Positions 1 to 34,659 of a stretch of DNA of 64,000 nt are shown here, piece after piece. Within the stretch, counting starts at the first letter, position 1. Every line of letters starts with the position of its first letter. The notes beneath the pieces were generated by a model. The model was not told the DNA's origin. It did no database searches and saw only the letters and a program-made list of their open reading frames with translations. The translations under genes were made by a program, and so were the position numbers. The DNA comes from Sipunculus nudus (lineage: Eukaryota; Annelida; Sipuncula; Golfingiida; Sipunculidae), in assembly GCA_026874595.1 (NCBI GenBank), contig CM049320.1:24902214-24966213 (forward strand), written 5' to 3'.

Positions 1-70
1 AGGATGGGAGGCTTAGGGGAGAGAGAGAGACAGAGAGAGAGAGGGAACAAGAGAGAGTGAGCTAGACTGT

Positions 71-109
<39 letters not shown>

Positions 110-2560
110 AGACTGCCAGAGAGAGAGAGGCTCTCTGGTAATTACTGCCTGACCCAGCCTGACCCAGACAATCACAGAGGCAGTAGCTAGGTCAGAAGTT
201 GAACCGGTTAAGTAACACTGCAGAGCACACATTTCACTGATTTGATGAAAACAATCAAGACATGTTGCTTGAAACTTTAATGACATCTACAGTTTTTGAT
301 TAATTGGTTTTAAATTTCAGATTTTAACAGATAAAATGCTTATGTGTACATGGTGTGAAAATTAAATCCACAGCACTAACACTAGTTACAGGAAAAAAAT
401 TTCCACTGTACGTCATGTTAATTTTCATGCATGCTTTTTACAAAGGAGTTAACTGTTATTCAATAATTACAGATTACCCATGGCCAAAAGTACCACTAGC
501 ACAAATGATATGAGAGTTAAAATATTCATTAAAAATTAATTGGAATTATTGGGCAAAATATAATTTTAATTAAAAAATATTAACAGTAACATCTGAAAAG
601 ATTTCTTTCAATAATATAATTGAAATAAATGATTATTAAAATAATATTATAAAATATATTCATGAATGCATTAATGAATACATTAATTTGTAGTATTTGC
701 ACTCAAATTCTTTCTTTTTACCTGTATTAGTATATGTATTAATTTTTACTATCGAACTATTGATTTTTTAAAATCACATTTGAATACAATCATTAAGTAT
801 TCACTCAATCTCTCATATTTATTCAGTTTCATTCGAACGAAACTGTTGAGAATCCAGGATATACAAAATTCACAAATTTAAATAATGATTGTAACTACCT
901 GGTTTTATGGCTTTAATTTATTTTTTTAAATATTATATTCACTTTTAAAATACTTTAACATCACTGTAAAGACACGTATGACAATAATTAACATTATAGA
1001 CATCATAAAGAGAACTTGTCTTTAAGATCTGATTTTGTTATCACATTTTAAAAATTTAATTTTTTTTTAAATATGTATCAGAAAAAAAAAGAAAATAATC
1101 TCAGCTACGAAACTAATACGTGTTAAAAATAACCCAAGGATCAAAACAAACTAATATATTATACAAGGAGCAAATTGGAGTTGGGAATGTTTAATTTTAT
1201 TAAGTGAAATAAAGTTATCAGAAATAAAAATTTTGATTATTTACCCAGTATCAGGTAACAGCTGATGCAGCCATGAGTCTTAATGTTATTAGTCAAACAT
1301 ATTGACATCTTTCATGAGCACTTGTCTGAGTATTTTTTTTTTAATTTTTGATATATTTCATTTTTTTTTATTTTGTAATAAAAAATAAACCAACAAATTA
1401 AACACCTGGAAAAGACCTGGAAATCTAGATTAATTTAATATGATCAACTGCATCCTTGTCTATCATTTAGTTGCTTCACATAATCACTTATAGTAAACAA
1501 CAATTTTATTTGATTAATTAATTTTCATTTTTATGATTGAAATTAAAAAATACCCAATGGTGACTACAATGTGTCATTTGAAATATATTTTCAGCAATCC
1601 ATTAAAGATCCATAAAACATCAGTAATTGCAAGGTCCTATAAAATTCCTTTTTCATTTATTTTTCTAAAAATTGTTATAATTTTTTAAAATTATTATTGT
1701 TATGTTTTTGGCCAAATCAATTACAAGAGGAGGGGGGTTGAACAGCTAGATAAAGCTGAAGTCGCCCAAGAGCTGCTGGCTGCAGTATATGCCTCGCGTC
1801 AAGCATGAAAGGGGACATATAGAGGGTTTTCACTACAGCCTAGGTGTGACATGGTCTCATAAAAACTGTAATAAAAGCTACAGTTTTTGATCAATTCCTT
1901 TCAAGATTCAGAATTAAGAAGCTGAAATCCTTACGTGTGCATGATATGAAAATTAAACCAACAGTGCTTACAGGGAAATAGCGTACCGTGCCCAAAGTTG
2001 GGCAAAACTTTAGGTACTTATTTTATATTTTTGCGAATAACTTATAAAATTTGAAAAATTCAAATCTAATTTTCGGTATACAATTGAATCTTGATTAAAA
2101 AAAGCCTCTAGCTTCAGCCATTCTTATGTTAAGTGAGTAAATATGTTTCCTGATTTTTATGAGGTGCATTATGTTCGGGCCAAATTACGCAATACTGACC
2201 TAATTTTTGGTATGTACACAGAAAATGTATGGAAGAATATGCATATTTACTGTGATCAAAATCAGATCAGTGGTTTTGATACTAGGCAGTCTTATAGTGT
2301 AACAATGTTTTTTTTTTGGAAAATGGAAGTTTCTCCTTGATATCTCGAAAGAACGATGTCCTTATGACCCAATTTTCAGTATGGTAGAAGATTTTGGGGA
2401 CATCTAACTGTATGCCGAATTTAGGATTCGTAGGTCTAACGGTTTCAAAACGTGTCGGTTTAACGGCCAGACAGACGGACGGCCGCACGAACGGACGGAC
2501 GGACAGCCGAATGACACAGGACCACGACTATAGCTCAGATGACTTGTAGTCAGCTGAGCT
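1..2560 (+). mobile_element. Interspersed repeat family A, copy 1
   Basis: Starts in (AG)n and runs through AT-rich sequence to a GGAC-rich tract (2470-2510) and a terminal stem-loop (2532-2560). The 1-1700 part is paralogous to 29340-30400: the same (AG)n, the GCTCTCTGGTAATTACTGCC block, and the CTGCATCCTTGTCTATCATT block. The 1890-2560 part recurs at 3060, 30600 and 31260. No transposase frame was seen, so it looks non-autonomous. The left boundary lies outside or at the window edge. Confidence 0.7.
2532..2560 (+). repeat. Family A terminal stem-loop
   Basis: AGCTCAG and CTGAGCT pair, then GACT and AGTC pair across an AT/AG internal mismatch, leaving a TGT loop. The same structure ends the other intact family A and B copies. 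Confidence 0.75.
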
Positions 2561-3059
2561 CAAATAAAACCTGGATGTGAGTTTGTATTTTTGGATGCAG
2601 CTTTGTAATATATATTATGATGAGATAAATCAAGCTACAGTATTTCCAGGAAATTAAGGAAGAAATGGTTTATTTTAAGTTTTCAGATCAGTAAACTCAG
2701 AATGTGTGATCCAAACTTAAATATAATTTAAGCCTATCACGGCAATCCTTTGTATGGTACATGTTTCAAGAATCTAACTCTTATTTAACATGTTGTTTTT
2801 GTTTCAAAATTTATTTATTCTAAGCAAACAGTAAAAGCGAGGCAACATGAACCCACGCTTTTACTAAGTGCTTAAAATAATACAAATAACATTGAGGAGA
2901 TATTATTTTAAAACTCAAAAGGCATGGCCTGCTGAAGAGGTGGGTCTTTGGATTCAGTGGAGAGAGCTGCACTGAATGACCTACAGTCACCAAAGTGGAC
3001 TGCTTGACAATGGAAGGGAATACAACAAGAGCCTCCAAAAAAAAAAAAAATTCAATAAC
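2561..3059. other. Intergenic, nothing recognised
   Basis: AT-rich, between two family A modules. No conserved coding frame was seen. Confidence 0.5.
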
Positions 3060-3718
3060 TAGCCTAATTTTGCAGCTTTTATTTTCAAATTTCAGATTTA
3101 AACAGATTAAATCCTTGTGTGTACATGCTGTGAAAATTAAATCCACAGTACTTACAGGAAAAAAAAACGTGCCGTGGCCAAAGTTGGACAAAATTTAAGG
3201 TACCAATTTTATATTTTTGCCAATATTTAAAAAAATTTAACAGATTTTGATCTAATTTTTGGTATCAATTAAATTTTGATTAATTAAAGTTGTATTACTG
3301 AAAAAAGTCCCTACCTTTAACACTTTTGGTCTTAAGTGACCAAATATCTTTCCTGATTTTTTTACAAAGTCCATTATGTTTGGGCCCATAACTTTTTTAA
3401 ATTAAATAATACTGACTTAATTTCTGGCATGTACATAGGAACTATATATAGCAATATTTATGGTAAATATGAAGAAAACCAGATGAGTGGTTTTGATATT
3501 AGGCAGTCCTGAAGTGTGAAAATTGATTTCTAATAAAAAATTGAGGCTTTTCCTGAATGTCTCGAAGGAACAAAGTCCTATTGACCCAATTTTCGGCATG
3601 GTAGGAGATTTTGGGGACATCTAACTGTATGCCAAATTTCAGATTCGTAGGTTCAATGGTGTTGAAACGTGCCAGTCTTACGGACGGACATCCGGGCGGA
3701 CGGACAATGGACCACGAC
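3060..3718 (+). mobile_element. Family A module, copy 2 (3'-truncated)
   Basis: Matches 1890-2560 and 31300-31950: the GAAAATTAAATCCACAG block, the TTTATATTTTTGCC block and a GGACGGACA tract. It stops at CACGACTA followed by A's, so it lacks the terminal stem-loop. Confidence 0.65.
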
Positions 3719-5948
3719 TAAAAAAGCATTTGATAAGCCAGTCTAGGTTTGATCATCAGTGGTATTCAGGTGCACTGAAAATTTGTTCAGTGAGGGGATA
3801 TGAGACTTGTTTTAAATTTACAAAAACATTTGCAAATATATCTGCATTATTTCACACTTTGAACTGATTTCTAATGAATTTAAAGGGTTGCCTGGCACAA
3901 GGATCACAAATTGACCTGTTTTATGCGTTTTCTTTCTTTTCTTTTAGTTAACATAACCCAGGTGTCTGTTTACCATTACAAGACTGCACGACCCGAGTTC
4001 CAATCCTTTACTTGCTTTACAAAACCAAACCATGAGAAGAAAACATGAAAGTGAGAAAGAATAAACACCAGCTAGAAGCTTAACAATCTTGATTTGTGAA
4101 GTTGTTGGGGTATCGATACTATGTGGTGTGTGCTATGTTATATTTTGCACCACTTATCGCCCCGTGTTAGTGCATTTCTGCTAGTGTACAGGAGTAAGCA
4201 TACGGTTTTCTAATCGAAATATTGGCAGATATACTTTCAAAACAAAATTTGCCTCATGTAAATTAGGGATACAGGTACATAAAAAGGTCCTTTTGAAGTT
4301 ACCTGTTGGAGGAAAGGGGGTGGGGTGGGGGCAGTTGGCACAGTCCTGCAAATGGTAAATAACTGAGGGGGAAAAAGTCTCTCGAGGAAAAATAGCCCAC
4401 TGATTAAAATGAACAAAGGATATAATTTTCCAATATTCCATACACTTCACACCCTCATTTCCCACTGATTGCGACACAAGCTGGACATTTGCACACACAC
4501 ACAAATGGGAAACATCCCATTCTTGTTCTATCTGGACTGTTATTATTAACTTTTAGCAGGTGAGAAACAGTGTATCGTAAAATTCTATAACCAGAAAAAA
4601 AAGTGGAAAGAGTGATAATTGACATCATTTTCTTTAAATCCAAAAAATAATTGACACTTATAAAAAAAATTGATTTGGCAAGCCTGCTGCGGAATTTAGC
4701 AGATGCGTTGTGAAGTTGTAAAGGTTTGTGCAAAGGCTCCTTGTTTTAATTTTTTTCTGTGGGGCTCATTTTGTATTGCACAATTGAAAATGATGAATCA
4801 ATATTCCATAATAAAATGACCACCCATACACTCAGTTCCTTGAAGTATTTGCAACAAATAATTAAAAGCAAAAGTATGTTATGGTTGACATTTTATCTCA
4901 AACAAAAAAGAATTTACGGTCTCCCTAAAAGCCTCTTGACCACATTCTATTTTAACCCTGTGAACCAGTGCCAGAGTGCGGGAATAAAAGCATCTTTGAG
5001 AGATCAGAAATACTGAACATATATACTTCATTGCTTTTACTGTTAGTTATAAACCATGTCCTGTCAGAAATATAACTATGTTTCCCAATGTTGTTCAGCA
5101 CCAAATCAACTTTCAAAGTATAATAAATAATATATTTTTAAGAGTTTATGAAAGTATGAGCTACTTTGGCGGTCAAATTGAGTGTGAAAGGATGAAATAG
5201 TTTGAAAAGATTTTTTGCCTATCAGTATAATAACTGCTACCAGAGGTCATGGATGTAAGTCAATTTTAAACTAGATACATAGTTATAAGGCATACCATAT
5301 TCCGTCATCTGAATGTTGTGTGCAAGCTGTTACAAATAATAAATGATTGCCAATAATTTAACAAGTAAAGGGTTAAGAAAAGACAGTTCCTTTTCTACTG
5401 AGAATTTAACTTTCATCTCCTGACAGTGAATACATAAACTGAGTACAATGCACTTAAAATAACAAGCATACAAGACTTTATGACATGTTATTCAGCTGAT
5501 ATGACACACTAACAAGCCAATCCATTAACATGATCTTTTAGGAAAAAATACATGCTTACAGTCAGTAAACAAATTTTCCTTTCTTGATTTTTACTGGGGG
5601 TTATTTTCTTTAAAAGCCATATGCCAGAGAGTAAACAAGTTAAAAACCTTGCCTCATATATATGTTTGCTGAACTTTTTATATATATATTTTTTTTGTGT
5701 ATACATTATAGATTTTTTTTTGCATACATATATATATATACATGTTATATTTACTTTGTGTATAACACAAGTTTCATTATCTAAATATAATAAAGCATAC
5801 TCATACAGTACTGTCAAACAAGTTTGGTGCAAATTCTTTATAGGAAAGAAAGTAATACACCGCTATACAGTTTATCAGCTGAGAGTCATATTATTTCAAA
5901 CAGCACATAATATATAGATCATGGTGATGAATGTGTTGGTAGCGACAT
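3719..5948. other. Intergenic region downstream of SDHB
   Basis: AT-rich single-copy-looking sequence with short AT runs at 5680-5745. Open frames here are short and low-complexity. It probably contains the SDHB 3' UTR next to 5948. Confidence 0.5.
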
Positions 5949-23859
<17,911 letters not shown>

Positions 23860-23911
23860 CGCAGCGGGCGAGGGAGCTGGTTCGTCTAAGGTGAAGGTCG
23901 TGAGTATCCTT

Positions 23912-23920
23912 CCTTATATA
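23912..23920 (-). promoter_or_regulatory. TATA-like box of SDHB
   Basis: Minus strand reads TATATAAGG about 53 bp upstream of the SDHB ATG. Between box and ATG, near 23890-23902, lies AGGTGAAGGTCG, close to an ERR/SF-1 half-site. Promoter function is inferred from position only. Confidence 0.5.
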
Positions 23921-24170
23921 CTGGCCGCAGTTTCGTAAGCGTTAGAAGGTGGTTACAAAACAAGTTGCGTGTATATTGTGAAGGAATTATATACGTTACC
24001 AAATGCAAAATACCTGTGCTGTACTGTGTGATCATTATATAATACTTTTGATCGCAGTGAATGAAATCTGCAAACTCAATAATTATACATGAAGACCTAC
24101 ACCCCTCCCATATACTTTTAGTATTGGCCTACCGATATATATTTATATAAGCGGATTGAATTTGGTAGAT

Positions 24171-24199
24171 CCCCCCCCCCCCCCCCCCCACACACACAC
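24171..24199. repeat. Poly-C tract with short (CA)n
   Basis: Nineteen C's followed by ACACACACAC. Confidence 0.9.
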
Positions 24200-24840
24200 C
24201 CGTTCAGCTGTAACGTCTCTTAATTATCAATTTCTTTATCAAATTATTCGTCACGGTGATTCTTAGGTTTCAGTTTTCATGTTTCCTTTTATTCCCGAGC
24301 AATTCAGTTATCAATTAAATGCACAGTTTATTACTTTCATGAGTTTAGGCGTGATATTAATGAAGAGCTGTGTGAATTGCTCCGTTAAGATAACATCCAA
24401 ATACATGTATTTCAACTCTGAGGTACAGCTAGGAGCAAGGAGGAACCCTGCAATAGCACTCATTTTTGGGGCACGGCCTTCCCATTCTAGCCTGGGTTAT
24501 AGGGTCGACCGTGAAGGTCTTCGAACACCACTCCAAAGATAATAGGCCTACTATTAGGCCTAAATTGTAGGCTATTCGAATTGACGATCTGTGCTCGGAG
24601 TCCTGTACTCGATCTGGCTGATTGATAGAAGCCGGTAAAATGCAAAAGTACAGTTATTAACTCTAGAAAATATATCTACAAAATTTATGATAGTGTTGGT
24701 TTATTTATGTAGGCCTTTATTTATGAATGTTACCTAAAATTGTATCAGAATTCAGTATTTTGAAAAAAAATAGATGTACATCATTTCAGAACAAGAAGAA
24801 TGCATTTTTCTCTCCATGTGCCAGTATGTAAAACTATATT

Positions 24841-24955
24841 CCAGAACTGGACTGTTCGGGGCCTATTTATAATCTGATAGTTTATGTTGCATGCCCTGTG
24901 ACGGGGCAACATAAACTATCAGATCATATTTAAGCCGCGAACAGTCAAGCTCTGG
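24841..24955. repeat. 115-bp foldback (palindromic) repeat
   Basis: The inner arms 24872-24890 and 24906-24924 are perfect 19-bp reverse complements around a 15-nt loop. The outer arms CCAGAACTGGACTGTTCG and CGAACAGTCAAGCTCTGG pair with few mismatches. It is a palindromic MITE or an RNA hairpin. Confidence 0.85.
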
Positions 24956-27979
<3,024 letters not shown>

Positions 27980-28827
27980 TTAACGTCTGTATGACACATT
28001 TCAAATATATATACTTAATCATATTTCAAATATTTTACGATTAATTATAAGAGTTTAGAAAATAAGGTATTATATTTCCAGTATAAGTTAAATTCTAAAC
28101 CAGTTTTAAATATTGTATTTCTTGGTTAACTCATAAATAGAACCAAAGTTTATAATTCAATTATTAATTTATTTTATTTGCAATATATAAATATTATTCT
28201 ATGAATATTGGAGGGGTGATTACATTGACCCCCCCCCCAACCATTGCCGAAAGGTGGGGGAGGGGGTATATATATGTACCCCCATCCCCCTATATTGATG
28301 CCCCTGGGATTTTATACAATAATTTGCCCATTGTTCTTGGCGGCATGGATTATGCTAAGTTGACCTACCTTCCTTCGCATTCCTACATTAATGCTGCCCC
28401 TTTCAGATTCACTGCTCACCTGGCAAGCTATGTCAGACTTTTAGATAAAAACGATTACCTATATATATATATATAGAATCCTTTAGACAAATACCTACAG
28501 GATTCAAACCGACTGGTAAAATGTCTAGCATGTGCCTGCTTTGCATATTTTAAACGTTGAAATGCCAATATGAACATAAAACAGACATACGGACGCATGG
28601 ACAAGTGGTGGAACGCTGACTGAGGCTGCATACATTAATCACATCATTTATGCCATTAATTTTTCAAGACCCTAAATATATCGATTACTTGCGATTTTGT
28701 TATGATTTTCCGAACCATCTATTATCATGTTAAAAAGAGGTCGACGACCGTGACCGTGTTTTTATCAATTTAATGATATGTATACAGTTGCCATAACGTC
28801 CACATTCCACAGGTGCAATGACTTGAT

Positions 28828-28853
28828 GGGGGGGGGGGGGGGGGGGGGGGGGG
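28828..28853. repeat. Poly-G tract
   Basis: Twenty-six consecutive G's; its length is likely uncertain in the assembly. Confidence 0.9.
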
Positions 28854-28960
28854 TGTTGTGTTATGGTCAGAGTTACAACGCCTCTGTTTCTCTGTAGATA
28901 TTTTCTTTAATTATTAAATTTTATGCTTTAGCCATAGAACTTTTGTTCACAGTGCCAAGG

Positions 28961-29300
28961 AACAAAGCTTCAGTGAGATGTAGAAGGGGATGGTGAGAGT
29001 TACAACACCCTTGCATATACATACAGGATATGAAATTTAATTCAACAGTGCTTATTAAAAAAAGTTTATACATGAACATTAAATATTTAAAACAGACAGA
29101 AAGATGGAGAAACAAAGCAAATAATTTTTTCCCCATTCTACTGAGCCAAGAAAATATTAACAATATTTGCATTTTTGCCTTTTTTTTCATTACATAATTT
29201 TAACATAAGTTTCCGAATGTTACTATAAATTTACAGTATAACATATATGTGATTGTGAATATTTCAGTTGATTCACATTTCTGAATTGCATCAACATTTA
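28961..29300. repeat. Dispersed repeat D, copy 1
   Basis: Shares TTACAACACC.TTGCATATACATACA, CCCATTCT.CTGAG and AATATTTGCATTTT with 59850-60070. Function is unknown. Confidence 0.55.
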
Positions 29301-29339
29301 TAGCTAATGTATCTAGTTTATAGTACCTGTCAACAGAAT

Positions 29340-29365
29340 GGGATGGAGGGAGGAAGGGAGGCAAC

Positions 29366-29419
<54 letters not shown>

Positions 29420-31170
29420 CCTAGACTACCAGAGAGAGAGAGAGAGAAAGAGAGAAAGAGAGAAAGAGAGGCTCTCTGGTAATTACTGCCTGACCCAGCC
29501 TGACCCAGACACTCACAGTGGCAGTAGGTCAGACCTGAAGGTGTTATGTAACAGCCAAGTACACTGCATTTATAATGATCTGATGTAAACAATGAAGACA
29601 TGGTACCTGGAAACTTGAATGAAATCTACAGTTTTTGATCAATTGGTTTCAAATTTCACATTTTAACAGATGAAATGTTAATGTGTACATGCTGTGAAAA
29701 TTAAATCTACAGCACTAACAGGAAAAATTTGAATATTTATATTTTTTTAAATGGTATCAGAAAAAAAAAGAAAAGTATTCTCAGCTATAAAACTAATACA
29801 TGTTTTAAAATTAATCCAAGGATCAAAACACCCAATATATTATACCAGGAGCAAACTGGAGTTGGGAATGTTTAATTTTATGAACTGAAATAAAGGACCA
29901 GCAATATAAATTTTGATTATTTAGCCAGTATCATGTAACAACTGATACAACCATGAGTTATAAGTCAAATTAAAATCTTTAATGAGCACTTGTCTGAGTA
30001 ATATTTTAAATTTTTGACATATTTATTTATTATTTTAATTTTGTAATAAATATAAACCAACAAGTTAAACACCTGGAAAAGACCTGGAAATTTAGATTAA
30101 TATAATCAACTGCATCCTTGTCTATCATTATCTTGCTTCATATAATCCCTAATAGTAAACAACAATTTATTTTAATTATTTATTTTTCATTTTTATGGTT
30201 GAAATGAAAAATACCCAATGGTGACTGCATGGTATCATTTGAAATACAATTTTGGCCATCCATGGAAGATCCATAAATGATCAGTAATTGCAAGGTAATC
30301 CCCTGTAGCTCATTAACTATTAATTCCTATTCCATTTATTTTTTTAAGTTCTTATCATAAACCAAGAATTAAAAAAAAAGTTTATTGTTATGTTTATGGC
30401 CTAAACAAATACTAGTGGAGGGGGTTGGACAGTTAGATCCAGTTGAAGCCACCCAAAAGCTGGCTGGCTGCAGAGTGCCTCGCTTCAAGCATGCATAATT
30501 GGCCTGAAAGGTCAATGTGGGGACATAAAAGAGGGGCTTCAGTACAGCCAAGGTGTGATATGGTCTCATAAAAACTTTCATAAAAGCTAGTTTTAAACCA
30601 ATTCCTTTTATAACTTCAGAATTTAGAAGCTAAAATCCTTACGTGTGCAAGATATGAAAATTAAATCAACAGTGCTTTCAGGGAAAAAACATGCCATGGC
30701 CAAAGTTGGGCAAAATTTAAGGTACTGATTTTATATTTATGCTAATTACTTATAAAATTTGAAAAATTCAGAACTAATTCTGGGAATATACAATTGAATC
30801 TTGATTAAATAATGTTATATCCCTGGCAAAAAATCTCTACCTTCAGCAATTTTCATGTTAAGAGAGTAAAAATATTTCTTGATTTTTTTTTACAAAGTGC
30901 ATTATGTTTGGGCCTAGAACTTAAAACAATTACACAATACTGACATCATTTCTGGCATATGCATAGCGAATGTAAAGAAAAATATGTATATTATATATGA
31001 TCAAAGTCAAATCAGTGGTTTTGATATTAGGCAATCTTAAAGTGTAACAATGGGTTTTTATTGGAAAAATAAAGTTTTTTCTTAATATCTCGAAGAAATG
31101 CAGTCCTAGTGACCAAACTTTTAGTATGGTAGAGGATTTGGGGGACATCTAACTGTATGCAAAATTTAAG
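29340..31170 (+). mobile_element. Interspersed repeat family A, copy 3
   Basis: Begins with a long (AG)n (29369-29470) and follows the same order of blocks as 1-2420. It breaks off after ACTGTATGCAAAATTTAAGG, without the GGAC tract or stem-loop. Confidence 0.7.
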
Positions 31171-31259
31171 GAACTTAGAGCTGAAGCTGGGGAGCTGAGC
31201 TCTAGTAAATGCATAACACTAGCTTCATGTAAACAATATGTGACATGGTGCTTGAAAAC

Positions 31260-31983
31260 CTGAATAAAATCTACAGTTTTTGATCAACTGGTTTCAAATT
31301 TTTTGTTTTAATAGTTAAAATGGTAACAAAAACTTGCTTTGAAAATTAAATCCACAGCAGTTACCGGAAAAAAGTGCCATGGTCAAACTTTGGCAAAATT
31401 TAAGGTACCAATTTTATATTTTTGCCGATATTTTAAAAAAAATTAACAGATTTTGATCTAATTTTTGGTATACAATTAAATTTTTATTATTTAGTAATAA
31501 AAGTTCCTACCTTTAACACTTTTGGTCTTAAGTGACCAAATATCTTTCCTCATTTTTTTACAAAGTCCATTATGTTTGGGCCCATAACTTTTTTAAATTA
31601 AATAATACTAACTTAATTTCTGGCATGTACATAGGAACCATATAAAGGAATATTTATGGTAAAAATGTAGAAAACCAGATGAGTGGTTTTGATATTAGGC
31701 AGTCCTGAAGTGTGAAAATAGATTTCTAATAAAAAATTGAGATTTTTCCTTAATATCTCAAAGGAACGAAGTCATATTGACCCAATTTTTGGCATGGTAG
31801 GAGATTTTGGGGACATCTAACTGTATGCCGAATTTCACATTTTTATAGGTCCAATGGTGTTGAAACGTGCCAGTCTTACGGACGGACATCCGGACAGACG
31901 GACGGACGGACGGCAAGACAGACGGACGGACGACGGACAATGGACCACGACTATAGCTCAGATGACTTATAGTCAGCTGAGCT
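31260..31983 (+). mobile_element. Family A module, copy 4 (intact 3' end)
   Basis: Closest to 3060-3718 but retains the full GGAC-rich tract (31880-31935) and the stem-loop 31955-31983 (AGCTCAG/CTGAGCT), followed by AAAA. Confidence 0.75.
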
Positions 31984-32940
31984 AAAAATGAAAGGTCTCA
32001 ATGTATCAGCCACCAGCAGACGACCTGGCACAGTGGACTGGATCCCTTCTCACATTTAATCCCGTGAGACTTCACTCTCTGTTGGCCGGAACCTCATGGG
32101 GGAAAAGTGAGCCTAAAACCAGTCAATAGTGACTGACATGAGATGACCCCTGACAGTTTATACGATGACCCCAGTTAAACTTTAACCCCTGGGTCACCCA
32201 GTTATTGATCGCGGCATCTAAATCATCAGCGCAGACACAAAATAAACGAGTTGGAGAAATAATAAAGAACAGACGGTGCTAAAAACAGATTTGTACTTGT
32301 TTTGCGATCCAGTATTCGGATTGCTTTAATCGCGAAAATCTTGTGGATTGTTCATATTTGTGTGGTAAATTCCGAATAATATGCCTAGTTGACACTAAAA
32401 TGACGTATAGGTTGAAGATTTAATAACGGGTTCTTAACTTCACATTTTTTTCAGTTCTCTGGACTAGGCCTATGTAAAGGCATACTCTGTATCAATTTTA
32501 GTGTATCCATAGTCAGTTATGTGAATGCAGTATAAACTTTCACATAAATATCAGTTGTCAGTCTTAGAAATCAATCTTTCATTTAAAACGATTAGACAAA
32601 TGTGGCACCACTAGTCTCTTAGCACAGGTATATAAGGCCACCTAAGATAAATAAGCACGGTATATTCCAAAATACCCAAGCATTGGTTATTGAGAAACTG
32701 GGTCTTTAGCATTAATTTATATTTTAAATGAACATACTGCAGAGACATTTCGCAACATTTAAGTAATATTTCTGAAGAATTGGTTTGGTCAAGTGTGTTC
32801 ATATTTTGCATGCTGACAGGAATAGGCCTACATGTATCAAGTACATTAATTCAGTTTTGAAGTTTAACAGTATATTGTGCTTAAAACACCTTGAACACTC
32901 GGATGAATCACTGTCGGCCTCTCAAACAGAAAAAAATCAA
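31984..32940. other. Intergenic, nothing recognised
   Basis: Slightly less AT-rich up to 32350, then AT-rich. No conserved frame was identified. Confidence 0.5.
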
Positions 32941-32949
32941 GTCTTCGCT

Positions 32950-33115
32950 GGGTAGCTCGTAGAATATGGGTCACTGTGACCTAATTTGGTGGTTATAAGA
33001 TTTCAATGACCCGTAAGAATGTTAAGCAAGAACTATCTAGGTCTAACGGTTACGATTTGTGCTCTGTTAACGGACGACCGGCTGGAGTTTGGACCCATCA
33101 CTCGAGCTCAGGTAT
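32950..33115 (+). mobile_element. Truncated family B 3' fragment
   Basis: GGTCACTGTGACC, CGGTTACGATTTGTGC, CTGTTAACGGACGACCGGC and GACCCATCACTCGAGCTCAG parallel 10608-10790. The sequence stops in the first arm of the stem-loop. Confidence 0.55.
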
Positions 33116-34057
33116 TAACTCCTTATGCGAAGCGGTTATAGACTTCAGTCGTTTTGAAGTGAAATATACCGACATTACAAATGTATGGATGTAAATCGTA
33201 ATCAACGTTTACATAAGACTTATTTGCTTGGAGTTCCAATACTGCTTGCACAGGTGTGTTCACATGCCAAGTATTTAAAATAAACATGAAGTATAGTTTA
33301 TTTTATATACATGTATTATATCATACGTATCTACAAATATCTCGTCCTATGATCATTTGCTCACTCCTGTACATGTCTAAAAATATTCTGGCACTGGGCG
33401 CGATCAGTGGCGCGAAACATGTATCGCTCGCGCCACCTGGTGGCCCGTCCCGCGCACCTTTACATATCAAGATTTTCAAGCTTCCAACCCGTATTTCTCC
33501 TGTGTTTCCTCATTTTAAGTTTCTTCTCATTCTTTGGGATCAGATCTCTGGTCACGCAAGCTCGGGTTATGATAACAGCCACGTGAAATGTGTTTTACTT
33601 ACACACACAGAACCATAACAATGTGTAAAACAAGTGAATTGGAGACATGTCAGTATGTCGGGATGTTTTGCTAAGAAACTTTGATATTGTGCCAAAATGA
33701 ACTAAAAGCGAGATATACTACACATATTACTGCAAAATGTTTACGCACTTTAAAGCTTACTCTCTTTTATGCACCCCTTAAAAGTCTCAGAAACACTGTT
33801 TCAGTTTTTCCTTAACATAAGCTAAACTGTTGCTTTGTGACCGCTTGCCGTGTACATATTAATGAAAGCTAAATTTTTTTCTACAATAATGTATATGTAA
33901 GCGTTCCCAAAACGTTCAGAAATTAAATCAATACTTCTCAGCCATCTGTGACTCATAACATTCCAATATTTATCATATATGAAGTTTATAACATGTCTTC
34001 TGAATTGGCGTAGTTTTATTTTTTGCTTATGTTTATGGGAAACTTTATAAAGGCGAT

Positions 34058-34111
<54 letters not shown>

Positions 34112-34600
34112 TATATATATTTGTACAATTTTAACGTAAATGCCTTCTATAGCCAACATCCTAAGTTTACATCTTTTGAGGGTTTTAATCTGTATTTAAA
34201 CATGATGGCATGATATATTCTTAGCTGTTACAGATATGCTTGGTTAAATGATTTTTTCCAAGATTTGAAATATATTGATTATTTAAACCCATAATAAAAT
34301 CCACCAGTATCAGAGACCCTGAATTTTCATTCTACCCTACTTGTAGAGCAGATTCTCAGCTTTTAGAATATGGACATGTCAAGGGGTCCCAGAGCTCTGT
34401 TTGTAAAATATTAAGGAAAATCTGAAAAAGTGTTCATACATGGTCTTCGACAGGTCGACGAATTGATCACAATACGATGCACGCAATGGTTAAGTATACC
34501 CGCAAACATACCCGTATTTGATACAGCAAGGGCTAACATTTAAATTGTTTCACACATACATACCAGGTGGGGCTGCTGGGCATTACTGGTGTCCCCCCCC
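33116..34600. other. Intergenic with (AT)n
   Basis: Includes a GC-rich island at 33390-33450 with GCGCCACCTGGTGGC, a self-complementary 15-mer apart from its central base, reminiscent of a CTCF-type core. A microsatellite lies at 34059-34107. No gene was recognised. Confidence 0.5.
34059..34107. repeat. (AT)n microsatellite
   Basis: About 24 AT units. Confidence 0.95.
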
Positions 34601-34659
34601 CCCCCCAAAAAAAACTAGATGTGTCGGAACGACACGAATGCCCCCGCCTGGGGCAAATT

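Noticed and set aside
33256-33618. 120-residue plus-strand frame
   Set aside because: Low-complexity N-terminal half, no domain and no splice context.
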